Position numbers and translations under genes: made by a program
Notes under the pieces: model-generated
Told to the model about the DNA's origin: nothing
Database searches by the model: none
The model's input: only the letters and a program-made list of their open reading frames with translations
From: Chloroflexota bacterium
GTDB lineage: Bacteria > Chloroflexota > Anaerolineae > Promineifilales > Promineifilaceae
NCBI GenBank assembly: GCA_014584575.1
Contig: JACTMP010000002.1
Location: 124,001-188,000 of the forward strand
DNA length: 64,000 bases
Reading direction: 5' to 3'
Shown here: positions 42,136 through 50,552 of the stretch, in pieces
Position numbering within the stretch: the first letter of the stretch is position 1
Layout: each line of letters opens with the position of its first letter

Positions 42136-42618
42136 ATGCCTAGAGATAAAGCAATTAACTATCAAGAAGTATTAGAGAAACTGGAAGCACGTCTCCGCGA
42201 ACTCAAAAGGGAACAGTCAATTTGGGGAGACTGGTGGGTTATTCACCATCAGATTGAAGCGATAGAGAAGCAAATCGCCGCAATCAAAGAAGAGATTTTT
42301 TATGATGCCCACCCTAATCTCAAAAGATATAAGCACTATATCAGGGTGGCACCGCAAATTGCTGCAAGTGTCCTACTATTGGTAAGCATATTGTGGGCAA
42401 ATATGTTGGTAAGAACGTCTGGGAATGTTTCGTTAGAAATGCTCTATGAGGTTTTTAGCGTCGCAAGCGCAGCCATTGTGCTGTATTTTGCAGCACGATA
42501 TTACAGTGAGGCCAGAAAAGCACACATTAACGAACTTAAGCGACAAATTGCTCTTGAGTATCCCAAGCCGTTCTTGGAAATCGAAAATAGCATTTCCCTT
42601 CTAACAGATGAAGCTTAA
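42136..42618 (+). CDS. Membrane protein with N-terminal coiled coil, TIR operon
   Basis: A 160-residue protein. Residues 1-60 are a charged helix with coiled-coil character (LEKLEARLRELKREQ, EAIEKQIAAIKEEI), followed by two transmembrane helices at about 74-93 and 105-125 and a cytosolic helical tail. First gene of the five-gene operon that ends with a TIR protein; the next gene begins two bases after its stop. Likely a structural part of a membrane complex. Confidence 0.7.
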   Translation: MPRDKAINYQEVLEKLEARLRELKREQSIWGDWWVIHHQIEAIEKQIAAIKEEIFYDAHPNLKRYKHYIRVAPQIAASVLLLVSILWANMLVRTSGNVSLEMLYEVFSVASAAIVLYFAARYYSEARKAHINELKRQIALEYPKPFLEIENSISLLTDEA

Positions 42619-42620
42619 CA

Positions 42621-42977
42621 ATGAGTGGTAAGCCTGATAACGAAAAGAAACTGGACGATAGTGCCGAGACGGCTTTGAAACAATATGCAAAGGACTATGC
42701 AGCAGCCATATTGCTTAATGCTAAGATAATCGCTTATCGTAATAATGCCAAAAAAATAGCACTATCCCATGTCGAAGAAGCGATTGAACATATCAATAAA
42801 ACCAAGAAGAGACAGTGGTCAAAAGACTTGCTAATCACTGTTGGCGGGGCATTCTTTGGAGCGTTTGTGCAAGGCTTTATTACCGAACTCTCAAGCGGAA
42901 ATTCAATCCTTGTAGCTGTGTACGTCATGCTTGGATTTGCTGGAGTGCTAATGGTCTTTTGGGGCATAAGCCGTTAG
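42621..42977 (+). CDS. Membrane-anchored protein with histone-fold-like segment
   Basis: A 118-residue protein. Residues about 15-60 follow the plan of a histone fold: a short helix, a long central helix (YAKDYAAAILLNAKIIAYRN), a basic loop NAKK, then the helix SHVEEAIEHI, which matches the typical HVxxAI ending. Two transmembrane helices at about 73-91 and 96-115 follow. Membrane-anchored histone-fold proteins are known among prokaryotic histone families. It could bind DNA at the membrane or simply dimerise. It lies second in the TIR operon. Fold assignment is by pattern only. Confidence 0.6.
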   Translation: MSGKPDNEKKLDDSAETALKQYAKDYAAAILLNAKIIAYRNNAKKIALSHVEEAIEHINKTKKRQWSKDLLITVGGAFFGAFVQGFITELSSGNSILVAVYVMLGFAGVLMVFWGISR

Positions 42978-43091
42978 ATGTGTGTGTGCTGACGGCGGCG
43001 ATGCCGCCGAACTGCGCCGAACGGCGGACAAATCTTTGAAGCGCGAAAATCTAACAACCCTTCTTCGAAAAGAAGACATTACAATATTATT
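42978..43091 (+). other. GC-rich hairpin spacer within the TIR operon
   Basis: GGCGGC-GAT-GCCGCC (about 42,991-43,005), then CGCCGAACGGCG. Base composition differs sharply from the AT-rich genes on both sides, and the words resemble those after the TIR gene at 44,829. It could be an inserted recombination-site scar or an intra-operon RNA hairpin. Confidence 0.45.
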
Positions 43092-43763
43092 ATGGCAAGA
43101 ATAAACGATCCCAATTTCAATTTTGAGTCGACACGAGATAAATTGAACCTATTTTTTGAGAAGCAACTTTCCGAACTGGAACTTGATGTGAATACATTGG
43201 AACATCAAACACTAGACGAATTAAAGCGAAGTTTGACTATTATTGATCAAGCTATTGAACATCACGAATCTTTTGGAAAGTTTAGCCTCAAATTTTCAGC
43301 ACAGGGAAGCTTCATAGTAGCTCAGTCGAATGCTGAATCACTCTTTGCCATTGGGATTCTTCCATTATTACTGGAACGAAAGCAAGTAATACTTCAGCGT
43401 ATTGAAAACATTTTTAAGTTAGAGTCTCCTACAATAACCAAAAAGGCAGAAGCAAAAGAAAGGAAGAAAGCCGAACTCACCCGATTAGCTCAAGCAGAAA
43501 TCAATCGCAAGCTATGGATAATTATTATGTTTTTGATAGCCATTTGGATAGGGATTATCCTTCTGATTCGTAGCTTTGGATGGGATACTCTTGAACCTTT
43601 GACTTATTTGTTTGGATTTGCAATGTTTATCATTGGCTATATATATTTTGCTATTAGGCAGCAAGAATTCTCCCCACAGACCATCTATCATAATGCACTT
43701 AAGGCTCGCCTACAGCATTTTTTGGAAGTATTTGAACTTAATGATGATTCTATTTCAACATAG
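43092..43763 (+). CDS. Coiled-coil membrane protein, TIR operon
   Basis: A 223-residue protein. Residues 1-140 are soluble and helical with charged repeats (KKAEAKERKKAELTRLAQAE), then two transmembrane helices at about 143-163 and 171-190 and a short cytosolic end. Same design as the first operon gene, so the two may be distant relatives or co-assembling subunits. No catalytic motif. Confidence 0.65.
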   Translation: MARINDPNFNFESTRDKLNLFFEKQLSELELDVNTLEHQTLDELKRSLTIIDQAIEHHESFGKFSLKFSAQGSFIVAQSNAESLFAIGILPLLLERKQVILQRIENIFKLESPTITKKAEAKERKKAELTRLAQAEINRKLWIIIMFLIAIWIGIILLIRSFGWDTLEPLTYLFGFAMFIIGYIYFAIRQQEFSPQTIYHNALKARLQHFLEVFELNDDSIST

Positions 43764-43775
43764 GAATCAATAAAA

Positions 43776-44270
43776 ATGTCATTTCTAGATTTGCTTGCAA
43801 GTATTTGGTTTCAATATTTGATATTTCCATTCGGAAGTGTCATTGTCGGAGTTTTGATCAAATGGGCAACCATAAACGATAGATATGACAATTTTAAGAA
43901 GGATGATTTAGCAGTTGGCCTTGAACTTGCCCTCACTGGAGCTCTTATGTACATTGTCCTGACAACTGACAGAGCCGTAGAACTTATAAAAAGGAATAAT
44001 GACTTAGCATCAATGTTACAGAATGCACAAATTGATCCAGCTCAAGCAACACAACTGCAAATTGAAGTTTCCGATCTCTCAAATAGAATTGCTACATCGG
44101 GTTGGGTAATTTTTCTGATGTTTTTTGGCCTCTGGAGTATCTCAACTTTTGTAAGAAAATGGGGTTGGGATGATTCAGTGGGCGAGTTGGACACCGTAAA
44201 GGGCATTGTAGTTCCCATAATATTTGGTGTTTTGTCTCTTGTACTGGTTATGGCGGAGGCAGCAGGATGA
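43776..44270 (+). CDS. Polytopic membrane protein, TIR operon
   Basis: A 164-residue protein with hydrophobic helices near residues 8-28, 44-63, 106-126 and 141-160, and a charged stretch between the second and third. Its stop overlaps the TIR gene start (ATGA), which shows tight coupling. No domain recognised. Probably a membrane partner of the TIR protein. Confidence 0.65.
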   Translation: MSFLDLLASIWFQYLIFPFGSVIVGVLIKWATINDRYDNFKKDDLAVGLELALTGALMYIVLTTDRAVELIKRNNDLASMLQNAQIDPAQATQLQIEVSDLSNRIATSGWVIFLMFFGLWSISTFVRKWGWDDSVGELDTVKGIVVPIIFGVLSLVLVMAEAAG

Positions 44271-44827
44271 GAACTGTTTCAGTAATAGGTGTTATTCTAT
44301 CATTCTTGGCCGTGATTGTAGCAATTTTCTGGTTCTGGCAAGAACCAACCCTTGAACCTGTTTTAGTCGTAATAACTGTGGGAATTTCGGCAGTTGCAGC
44401 TTTAATTGCAGCCATGGAAGATTCTGTCGAATTAATTGATCGGTTTGCAAACAGGGTTAGTTCAAAGCGAGTGTTCCTTTCATATCCTATGGCGGCGCAA
44501 GAACAAGCCACGAAAATTGGCGACGCTTTCAAGAAAGCGGGGATTAGGGTTTGGATAGCATCTGAACAAGTTGAAGTAGGCGAGAATATCTCTGAGGCTA
44601 TTAAAAAAGCCATTAACCAAGCAGATGCTTTCCTAATTCTGCTAACAGATCGTGAAAGTTCTTGGGCAAATCATGAACTAGAGATAGCTAAACAGAAGAA
44701 CAAAAAAATTGTCCCTATAGCTCTTGAAAATGCCCAAATACCTAGTGCTCTCCAAGACATTCGCTATATATCATTTGATGAAGGTGATGAAAAGGCATTA
44801 ACCCAAATTGTGGCGAGCGTAGTTTGA
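44267..44827 (+). CDS. Membrane-anchored TIR-domain protein
   Basis: A 186-residue protein. Two transmembrane helices at about residues 4-24 and 30-50, then a TIR domain from about 68: FLSYP at 70-74 (first strand and BB-region start), AGIRVWIASEQVEVGENI at 91-108, AFLILLTDRESSWANHEL at 121-138. Glu137 in the WxxxE arrangement corresponds to the catalytic glutamate of NAD-degrading or cyclic-ADP-ribose-producing TIR domains, so enzymatic activity is plausible. TIR proteins are common effectors in phage defence and cell suicide. It is last in the operon and probably the effector, with the other four membrane proteins as sensor or scaffold. Confidence 0.8.
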   Translation: MRTVSVIGVILSFLAVIVAIFWFWQEPTLEPVLVVITVGISAVAALIAAMEDSVELIDRFANRVSSKRVFLSYPMAAQEQATKIGDAFKKAGIRVWIASEQVEVGENISEAIKKAINQADAFLILLTDRESSWANHELEIAKQKNKKIVPIALENAQIPSALQDIRYISFDEGDEKALTQIVASVV

Positions 44828-44831
44828 TGCC

Positions 44832-44882
44832 GCCTAACATGGCTTGCACATGACCTGACGGCAGGTGAAGCGGGCGTTAAAC
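44832..44882 (+). repeat. attC-like or terminator hairpin after the TIR gene
   Basis: The segment begins GCCTAAC and ends GTTAAAC, matching the RYYYAAC and GTTRRRY end boxes of integron attC sites, with internal pairing ACCTG/CAGGT and GCTT/AAGC. GGGCG TTAAA CGCCC TTTA at its right end also acts as a weak terminator. There is no integron integrase in the window, so this may only be a scar. Confidence 0.4.
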
Positions 44883-44892
44883 GCCCTTTACC

Positions 44893-45003
44893 TCATATCT
44901 GGTGTAAGATAATCTCACTTAATCACCCAATAGAGAGTACAATTGCCCATAATTCACTTGATAAGAGAACCGAAACTCAATTTTTTTAGGTATCAATCTG
45001 CGG
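44893..45003 (+). repeat. Leader repeat R3, truncated at the comM junction
   Basis: Matches the left part of R2: GTGTAAGATAATCTCAC, ATAGAGAGT, then CATAATTCACTTGATAAGAG through TATCAATCTGCGG (44948-45003). At CTGCGG the match to R1 and R2 stops and comM begins. The right half with promoter is absent. Confidence 0.75.
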
Positions 45004-45937
45004 GCAGGAACATGTGAAACGCGCCATGGAAATTTCTGCTGCCGGTGGGCACAATTGCCTGATGACCGGCCCACCCGGCGCGGGCAAGACCCTCATCTCC
45101 AAATCATTGCCCGGTATCTTGCCGCGTATGTCCGTGGACGAAGCGCTGGAAGTGACCAAAATTTACAGCGTCGCCGGTTTGCTGCCCACCGACACGCCGT
45201 TGATCCGGGTACGGCCGTTTCGCGCCCCCCACCACACCATCAGCTACGCCGGCCTGGTCGGCGGCGGCGCCTGGCCCCGCCCCGGTGAAATCTCCCTGGC
45301 CCATCGCGGGGTCCTCTTTCTGGATGAACTGCCCGAATTTGGTGAACGGCTCATTGAAGTGCTGCGCCAGCCACTAGAAGGGCTGCCCCGTGAAGTATCC
45401 ATCTCTCGCGCCTCAGGCACCGTCACCTACCCGGCCAACTTCATGCTCATTGCAGCCCAAAACCCCTGCCCGTGTGGATATTTTGGCGACCCCACCCATG
45501 CCTGCACCTGCTCCAACACCATGATCACTCGCTACCAAAAGCGTATCTCCGGCCCACTGATGGACCGCATAGACCTGCATGTGGACGTGCCCCGTGTGCC
45601 GTTTGAGAAACTCACCGGCCTCACCCGTGGCGAGCCTTCGGCCGTTATCCGCGAACGGGTAGAAAAGGCCCGGCAAATTCAGGTGCAGCGACTGCAACCA
45701 TATAACCTTCATTGCAATGCCGACATGGGACCTGGTGAAGTGCGTGAAATATGCCAGATTGACGAAACGGGCAAGCGGCTGATGAAAAGCGCCATGTCCC
45801 AGATGAGCCTTAGCGCTCGCGCCTATCACCGGGTGTTAAAGGTGGCCCGTACCATTGCCGACCTGGGCGGCATTCCCACGATTGAACCGGCGCACCTGGC
45901 CGAAGCGTTGCAATATCGCCCCCGCAACACAGAATAA
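45002..45937 (+). pseudogene. comM: ComM/YifB-type Mg-chelatase-like ATPase, 5'-truncated
   Basis: The sequence starts in the conserved GQEHVKRAMEI segment that normally follows an N-terminal Lon-like domain of about 200 residues. What remains is the AAA+ module: Walker A GPPGAGKT, Walker B FLDELPEF, the CPCGYFGD zinc-like stretch, and the C-terminal helical domain to the natural end. ComM helps branch migration in natural transformation. An in-frame stop lies just upstream at 44,987, in island sequence. The missing N-terminal part is not elsewhere in the window, so the gene was split by the island. A shortened product could start at GTG 45,014. Confidence 0.85.
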
Positions 45938-45941
45938 AAAA

Positions 45942-45968
45942 AACGGCGCGACTTTTGGTCGCGCCGTT
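45942..45968. terminator. Bidirectional terminator after comM
   Basis: AACGGCGCGAC (45942-45952) pairs with GTCGCGCCGTT (45958-45968), loop TTTTG. It has an A run before and T-rich sequence after, so it can stop comM and the convergent gene at 46,227. Confidence 0.75.
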
Positions 45969-45996
45969 CTTCAGTTTTTCCTGTTTATGGTGGCAA

Positions 45997-46227
45997 CTAG
46001 GCCACCAGTTCCACGTGTTCCTGGTATTCACGCCAGGCCCGGTTAAATGCCTCAATCACATCATCTGTCGCTCGATGGTCAACCAACCAGGTGGCCCATA
46101 ACATGTGGCCGCTAATTTTTTTGCGATTTACCTGCGGCTCCTCCAACTGACCAACCGTGTAGGCAAAATCGCCGACAATATCTTGACGTTCTTTTTGGTT
46201 TGTTAACCATTGATAAAACGATGTCAT
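45997..46227 (-). CDS. YozE-like small protein
   Basis: A 76-residue protein resembling YozE-type SAM-like proteins: SFYQWLTNQKERQDIVGDFA at the N terminus is the family-like opening, and a hydrophobic helical remainder follows. These are small helical proteins of unknown role. It converges on comM. Confidence 0.6.
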   Translation of the reverse strand: MTSFYQWLTNQKERQDIVGDFAYTVGQLEEPQVNRKKISGHMLWATWLVDHRATDDVIEAFNRAWREYQEHVELVA

Positions 46228-46618
46228 GATTGCTCTTTTCCTTTTTACCTTGATGTTGCGCCTGCCATTTTAAGGTCAAAGACAGAACATATCTGATAAT
46301 AGTTGCTCTGAATGGTTACATAATATCATTAAGATGGGGCTTATCAATCAAATAAATGTGAAAGTTGAGGGAAAGGGCATAGTACATTATGACTACTGGT
46401 ATATCTTGTCTGCCGCGCTGTGGTCAGCGCCAGACATTCACAAACCCTCGTTTGCACATACCTATAAGCAATTAGTACAATTCCGCTTGCGTATCTGGCA
46501 ACCATGTTATATGGTAGTCTGGCACTCAGGGGGGCAGCCCACATAAAGGAAGGGAAACACACAGGGACCGGGCCTTTGCAGGAAACTGGTCTCTTCGGGC
46601 AGAAATGGCGTAGTAACT
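46228..46618. other. Intergenic region upstream of the TPR gene
   Basis: No convincing gene. TTGCGT and TATATG near 46,490-46,516 may be a weak promoter for the TPR gene. I see no repeat or RNA fold. Confidence 0.4.
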
Positions 46619-47719
46619 ATGGCAAAAGATCGCACCAAATATCAAAAGGCAATGAGAACCGGTTTGGCCTACAACAGCGCCCAACGCTGGCAGGAAGCGT
46701 TTGGCGCTTTTCGGGTGGCTATTGCCGAATTCCCTCAAGAAGCGGCCCCTTATGCCGGGTTGGGCGAAGCCTGCCTGGGGCTGAAACAATTGGATCGGGC
46801 GCTGGAATGTTTTAAGTTGGCGGCGCGATATTCTCAGGGCGATATTACCTATCTGAAAAAGGTGGCCGACATTCAGGAGCGGCAAGGCCAACTGAGCGAA
46901 GCCGGCCGAACCTATATGGCGATTGGCGAAATTTTGCTCAAGCAGCGCAAACTGGATGAAGCCATTGGCAACTGGCAGCGGGCCATTCGCCTGGACCCCA
47001 ACTTGTTGGGGGCGCATCGCCGACTGGCGATGGTCTTTCAGCGGCAGAATAAGGTGCGTGACGCCGTGCGCGAATACCTGGCCATTGCCCGCATCTTGCA
47101 GATGCAAGGTGAATCGAAGAAGGCGATGCAGATGGCGCAGGCGGCGCTGCGGTTGGACCCCGGCAACGATGATGTGCTGAAAGCGTTAGAACTGATTCAG
47201 CACGGGGAAGCCGCTTTCCGCGAAGAAGAAGAGGAAGCGGCTGCCGCCGCCGAAACACAAATTTCCGAGGAAGCCCAGGCAGAAGCAGACAGCCTGACGG
47301 AAACGGTGCGCCAGATGGCGGCTATCTTTGAGGCGGAACGTAGCAAACAGGGCGCTCCAGTTCTCAAGACAGATGACCCCATCTCGCTGGCGCGGCGAAC
47401 GGCGCAGGAACAACTGGCGGAAGAAATCTTCCGTGATGAAGATGACAGTGATACCTCAGCCGATAATGGGCTAAGCAAATTGGAACGGGATGCCGCGCTG
47501 GGACAGGGTATGGATTTTGAGGCGCGTGGTCAGGTTGCCGATGCGATCACGTCTTATAAAAAAGCGATTGATGGCGGGCTGCGGCTGCCCGCCGCCTATT
47601 TTACGTTGGGCCTGCTTTACCTGGAAAACCAGCAGAAGGAGCATGCCCGCCAGATGTTAGACCTGGCTGCGCAGGAACCGGTTTATGCGGAAGCCGGGCG
47701 GGTGGCTCTGGCCCGGTAA
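46619..47719 (+). CDS. TPR-repeat protein
   Basis: A 366-residue soluble protein. Residues about 10-190 contain about five tetratricopeptide repeats (AYNSAQRWQEAFGAFRVAIA, YAGLGEACLGLKQLDRALEC and so on); a Glu/Ala-rich acidic linker spans about 200-300; a further pair of repeats closes the protein (AITSYKKAID, YFTLGLLYLENQQKEHARQM). TPR scaffolds mediate protein contacts. No ribosome-binding site is evident. It stands alone, so the partner is unknown. Confidence 0.85.
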   Translation: MAKDRTKYQKAMRTGLAYNSAQRWQEAFGAFRVAIAEFPQEAAPYAGLGEACLGLKQLDRALECFKLAARYSQGDITYLKKVADIQERQGQLSEAGRTYMAIGEILLKQRKLDEAIGNWQRAIRLDPNLLGAHRRLAMVFQRQNKVRDAVREYLAIARILQMQGESKKAMQMAQAALRLDPGNDDVLKALELIQHGEAAFREEEEEAAAAAETQISEEAQAEADSLTETVRQMAAIFEAERSKQGAPVLKTDDPISLARRTAQEQLAEEIFRDEDDSDTSADNGLSKLERDAALGQGMDFEARGQVADAITSYKKAIDGGLRLPAAYFTLGLLYLENQQKEHARQMLDLAAQEPVYAEAGRVALAR

Positions 47720-47783
47720 CGGCCGTGACCCCATCCCCTTCTGCCCCTAAAATGACCTTGTTCAATCAGTGGACAAATCTGCG

Positions 47784-49046
47784 CTAGTGGACAAATCCGC
47801 GCTGTACCGCTTGATAGTGGGGGAATACATCGGCAACGGCCGTGTTACGCAAACGCACCTGCACCACCTCCATCAACACGTCCCGGTAATCTGTAGTCAC
47901 TGCCAGGTCGCCTGGCCCAAACAGTGACGCCGCGCTCAATCCGGGCCACGCGCCCAAGACCTTGCCCCCCGTCACATGCCCGCCCAGCAAAAGCATCAAT
48001 GTGCCGTGCCCGTGATCGGTGCCCAGACTGGCATTCTCAAAGACACGTCGGCCGAATTCCGACATCACCACCAGACTGATTTGTCCCATGTACGTCACCA
48101 TATCCCGGTAAAAGGCAGCCAACCCCTGTCCCAGGTCGGCCAGCAACCCGGCCATTAACCCCGTGCTCCCTCCCTGCCCAAAATGGGTATCCCAACCCCC
48201 AAGGTCAATGGCTGCTACCTCCAGCCCCGCTTCGGCCTTAATCAGCATGGCAATCTGGCGCAGGCTGTGGCCAAAGTCGCTTTCGGGATAGACCGCGCCG
48301 CCGCCAGGTATATAGCCTGTCGGGTCCAGTTTGGTCAATGTGTCAATGACACCCAACGTTTCCTGGCCGATGGCGCTCAATTCGTCTGCCCCCTGGTACA
48401 GGCCACGCAGCACGGTGTACATTTGCTGCGCCCGTTTCTCGTCGCCGCTCAGGTGAAAATCTACAATGGAGCGCATTGCCGTTGCCGGCACCGCGCCATA
48501 CAGGCTGCGCGGCAACGCCCCACCCAGGCCAATAGCGCGGATGGGACTGTTGTTGCCGGTGTTATAGCTGGCCAGGTGGCGATTGATCCAGCCGGAGGCA
48601 GGGCCTCGTTCATCGTCAATCCCGCGTTCCATCAAAGCCATTGCCTTGAAATGGCTGCGCGAATCATCCGGCGCGCCGCAGGCACGGATAATGCCCAGAT
48701 GCCCGGCCTGCCAGGGTTCCAGCAACGGCCGTAGAGCCGGGTGGAAACCAAAAAACCCATCCAGGTCAATGGCGCGCGCGGCGTCGGGCACACTGGCATG
48801 GTCAGGCCGGGCAATGGCGATGCTGGGCCGGGCGCGGTAATATGCTTCCTCGCCATGGGGCAGCACCATGTTGAGCGCATCGGCCGCGCCGCGCAAAAAC
48901 AGCACCACCAGCACATCCCCACGCGGATTTGTCTGGGGTGGGGCAAACGCCAGGCGAGGTAGCCAGCCAGGCCATACGGCCGTTGCCATTGCCCCCCCTG
49001 CCAACCCCTGTAAAAAATCACGCCGTGTCAGTTGTGAAATGGTCAT
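47784..49046 (-). CDS. DUF1501 family Tat-exported protein
   Basis: A 420-residue protein with a twin-arginine signal (TRRDFLQGLAGG) and the DUF1501 fold: VLVVLFLRGAADALNMVLP near the mature N terminus, SRSHFKAM, GGWDTHFGQGG and EFGRRVFENA with GTDHGHGT near the end, resembling metal ligands of the alkaline-phosphatase superfamily. Members are exported folded. It lies downstream of a DUF1800 gene on the same strand, a standard pairing in many bacteria, and the two probably act together; the substrate is not known. Confidence 0.9.
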   Translation of the reverse strand: MTISQLTRRDFLQGLAGGAMATAVWPGWLPRLAFAPPQTNPRGDVLVVLFLRGAADALNMVLPHGEEAYYRARPSIAIARPDHASVPDAARAIDLDGFFGFHPALRPLLEPWQAGHLGIIRACGAPDDSRSHFKAMALMERGIDDERGPASGWINRHLASYNTGNNSPIRAIGLGGALPRSLYGAVPATAMRSIVDFHLSGDEKRAQQMYTVLRGLYQGADELSAIGQETLGVIDTLTKLDPTGYIPGGGAVYPESDFGHSLRQIAMLIKAEAGLEVAAIDLGGWDTHFGQGGSTGLMAGLLADLGQGLAAFYRDMVTYMGQISLVVMSEFGRRVFENASLGTDHGHGTLMLLLGGHVTGGKVLGAWPGLSAASLFGPGDLAVTTDYRDVLMEVVQVRLRNTAVADVFPHYQAVQRGFVH

Positions 49047-49064
49047 CAGATTATCCTCCGATCC

Positions 49065-50552
49065 TTAGCGCCATTGAAAAGCGGGCGAGGCCAGGATGGC
49101 CGCCAGCAAGATGGGTGTGGCCTGGGTCAGGTCGGCCGTTTGCGCCGGTGAAAGGGCCGCTAACACTGCCTGACGGTCGGCCACGGGCAAAGGTGAGCCT
49201 GTCAGCAGAAGGCTCACCCGATCCAACAGCATCCCCGGATCGTCCAGGTTGTCTAACAAAGTAGGCGACCAATGCCACCGCGTGCCTTTGTACTCGTGAT
49301 GAGCCAGCCGGGTAGCAAACCGCCAGCGCGGTAGCAGGTTACGCAACCAGGCGTCGGCCACATCAGGTGGGCCGTCCGGGGTCGGCCACTCATAATCAGC
49401 CTGGGCCAGGGCGGCCAGTTCCGCTTGCAGCGGTGGGCCGCCGTCTGTTTCCACAGGCAGTTGGCGCATGGCGCTGGTGATAAAGTCTACGGGTCGTTTG
49501 AATTTGGGCGGCAGCGGCCCCGGCCAGGTGGCCAGACCATCCAGCAAGACGACCCGCAGCATGGCGCGAATGTCACCGCCGGTCTGGGTAAAGGCGACGG
49601 CCGTTTTGTCTACCAGCTCGGCTGCATCCCGCTCAGGATGGTCACAAATGAAGCGGCGTACCAGCTTGGTTGCCAGAAAATGGCCGGTTTGCGGATGGGC
49701 CGCCAGCGTATGCAGCGCCGTTTCCGCTTCCGCCATCCCGGCCGGAGCAACGGTTTGCCCTAACCATTGTTTGGCGGCGGGGTCGTGTGCCGCCTCATTA
49801 AAAGTGAATTCACCCCACCAACCGTACTCTTTCACCGACCAGCCGGTGAACTGGCGCGCCAGCTCCATCACGTCTTGTTGGCTGTAGCCGCCATCCACGC
49901 CTAGAGTGTGCAGTTCCATCACCTCGCGGGCATAGTTTTCGTTGGGCCACGCCTTGATGTTGGCCTGGTTATCCAGGTAAATGAGCATGGCCGGGGAGGA
50001 TGCCGAAGCGTGCAGCAGATCGCCAAAGTTGCCCAGGGCGTGGGGTCGGATGACCAGGCGATCATCAACCGGCTTTAGCGCCCACACATCTCCTTTGGTG
50101 ATGGCGATGTTGAAATGGTCAGTCCAGAAGTGAACCATCATTTCAAATAATTGGCGGCGGCTATAGACGCGGCGGAGGAAGGTGGCCTGTTGAAACGGCC
50201 GTTGCACTTCCTCCGCGTCCCACATCAGCAAATAATCGGCGTCTTGGGCGATCAAATCATAGGGGCGCAGGCGAATTTCCATCGCCTGGTCGTCAATTTC
50301 TGTGTAGGCCAACTGCTCTTCTAACCAACCGGCCAATCCTATCTCCTGCACGGCCGTGCGTTCTGCCGGTGTGGGGCCAAACGTCACCCGCCGCAGCAGA
50401 GGGTAAGCCGGTTCATCGTTCCAGTCGGGCCATTGCTCCAGGCTGACCGGCCCACCGGCCAGGCGCGTGTAGAGTGGGGCGCAGCCACTTAACGTGGCGC
50501 CGGCCGCACCCAATCCGGCAAGTTGCAGAAAGCGACGGCGATCAAACAACAT
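49065..50552 (-). CDS. DUF1800 family Tat lipoprotein
   Basis: A 495-residue protein starting at ATG 50,552 with DRRRFLQLAGLGAAGATLSGCAP, a twin-arginine signal ending in a lipobox-like cysteine. The body matches DUF1800: LLRRVTFGPTPAE, FWTDHFNIA, ENYAREVMELHTLGVDGGYSQ and AKQWLG. It ends 18 bases before the DUF1501 gene, so the two form an operon. The family's activity is unproven. Confidence 0.9.
   Translation of the reverse strand: MLFDRRRFLQLAGLGAAGATLSGCAPLYTRLAGGPVSLEQWPDWNDEPAYPLLRRVTFGPTPAERTAVQEIGLAGWLEEQLAYTEIDDQAMEIRLRPYDLIAQDADYLLMWDAEEVQRPFQQATFLRRVYSRRQLFEMMVHFWTDHFNIAITKGDVWALKPVDDRLVIRPHALGNFGDLLHASASSPAMLIYLDNQANIKAWPNENYAREVMELHTLGVDGGYSQQDVMELARQFTGWSVKEYGWWGEFTFNEAAHDPAAKQWLGQTVAPAGMAEAETALHTLAAHPQTGHFLATKLVRRFICDHPERDAAELVDKTAVAFTQTGGDIRAMLRVVLLDGLATWPGPLPPKFKRPVDFITSAMRQLPVETDGGPPLQAELAALAQADYEWPTPDGPPDVADAWLRNLLPRWRFATRLAHHEYKGTRWHWSPTLLDNLDDPGMLLDRVSLLLTGSPLPVADRQAVLAALSPAQTADLTQATPILLAAILASPAFQWR

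Noticed and set aside
46334..46546. Plus-strand open frame of 70 codons before the TPR gene
   Set aside because: No ribosome-binding site, an overlapping opposite-strand frame of similar length, and no protein-like pattern.
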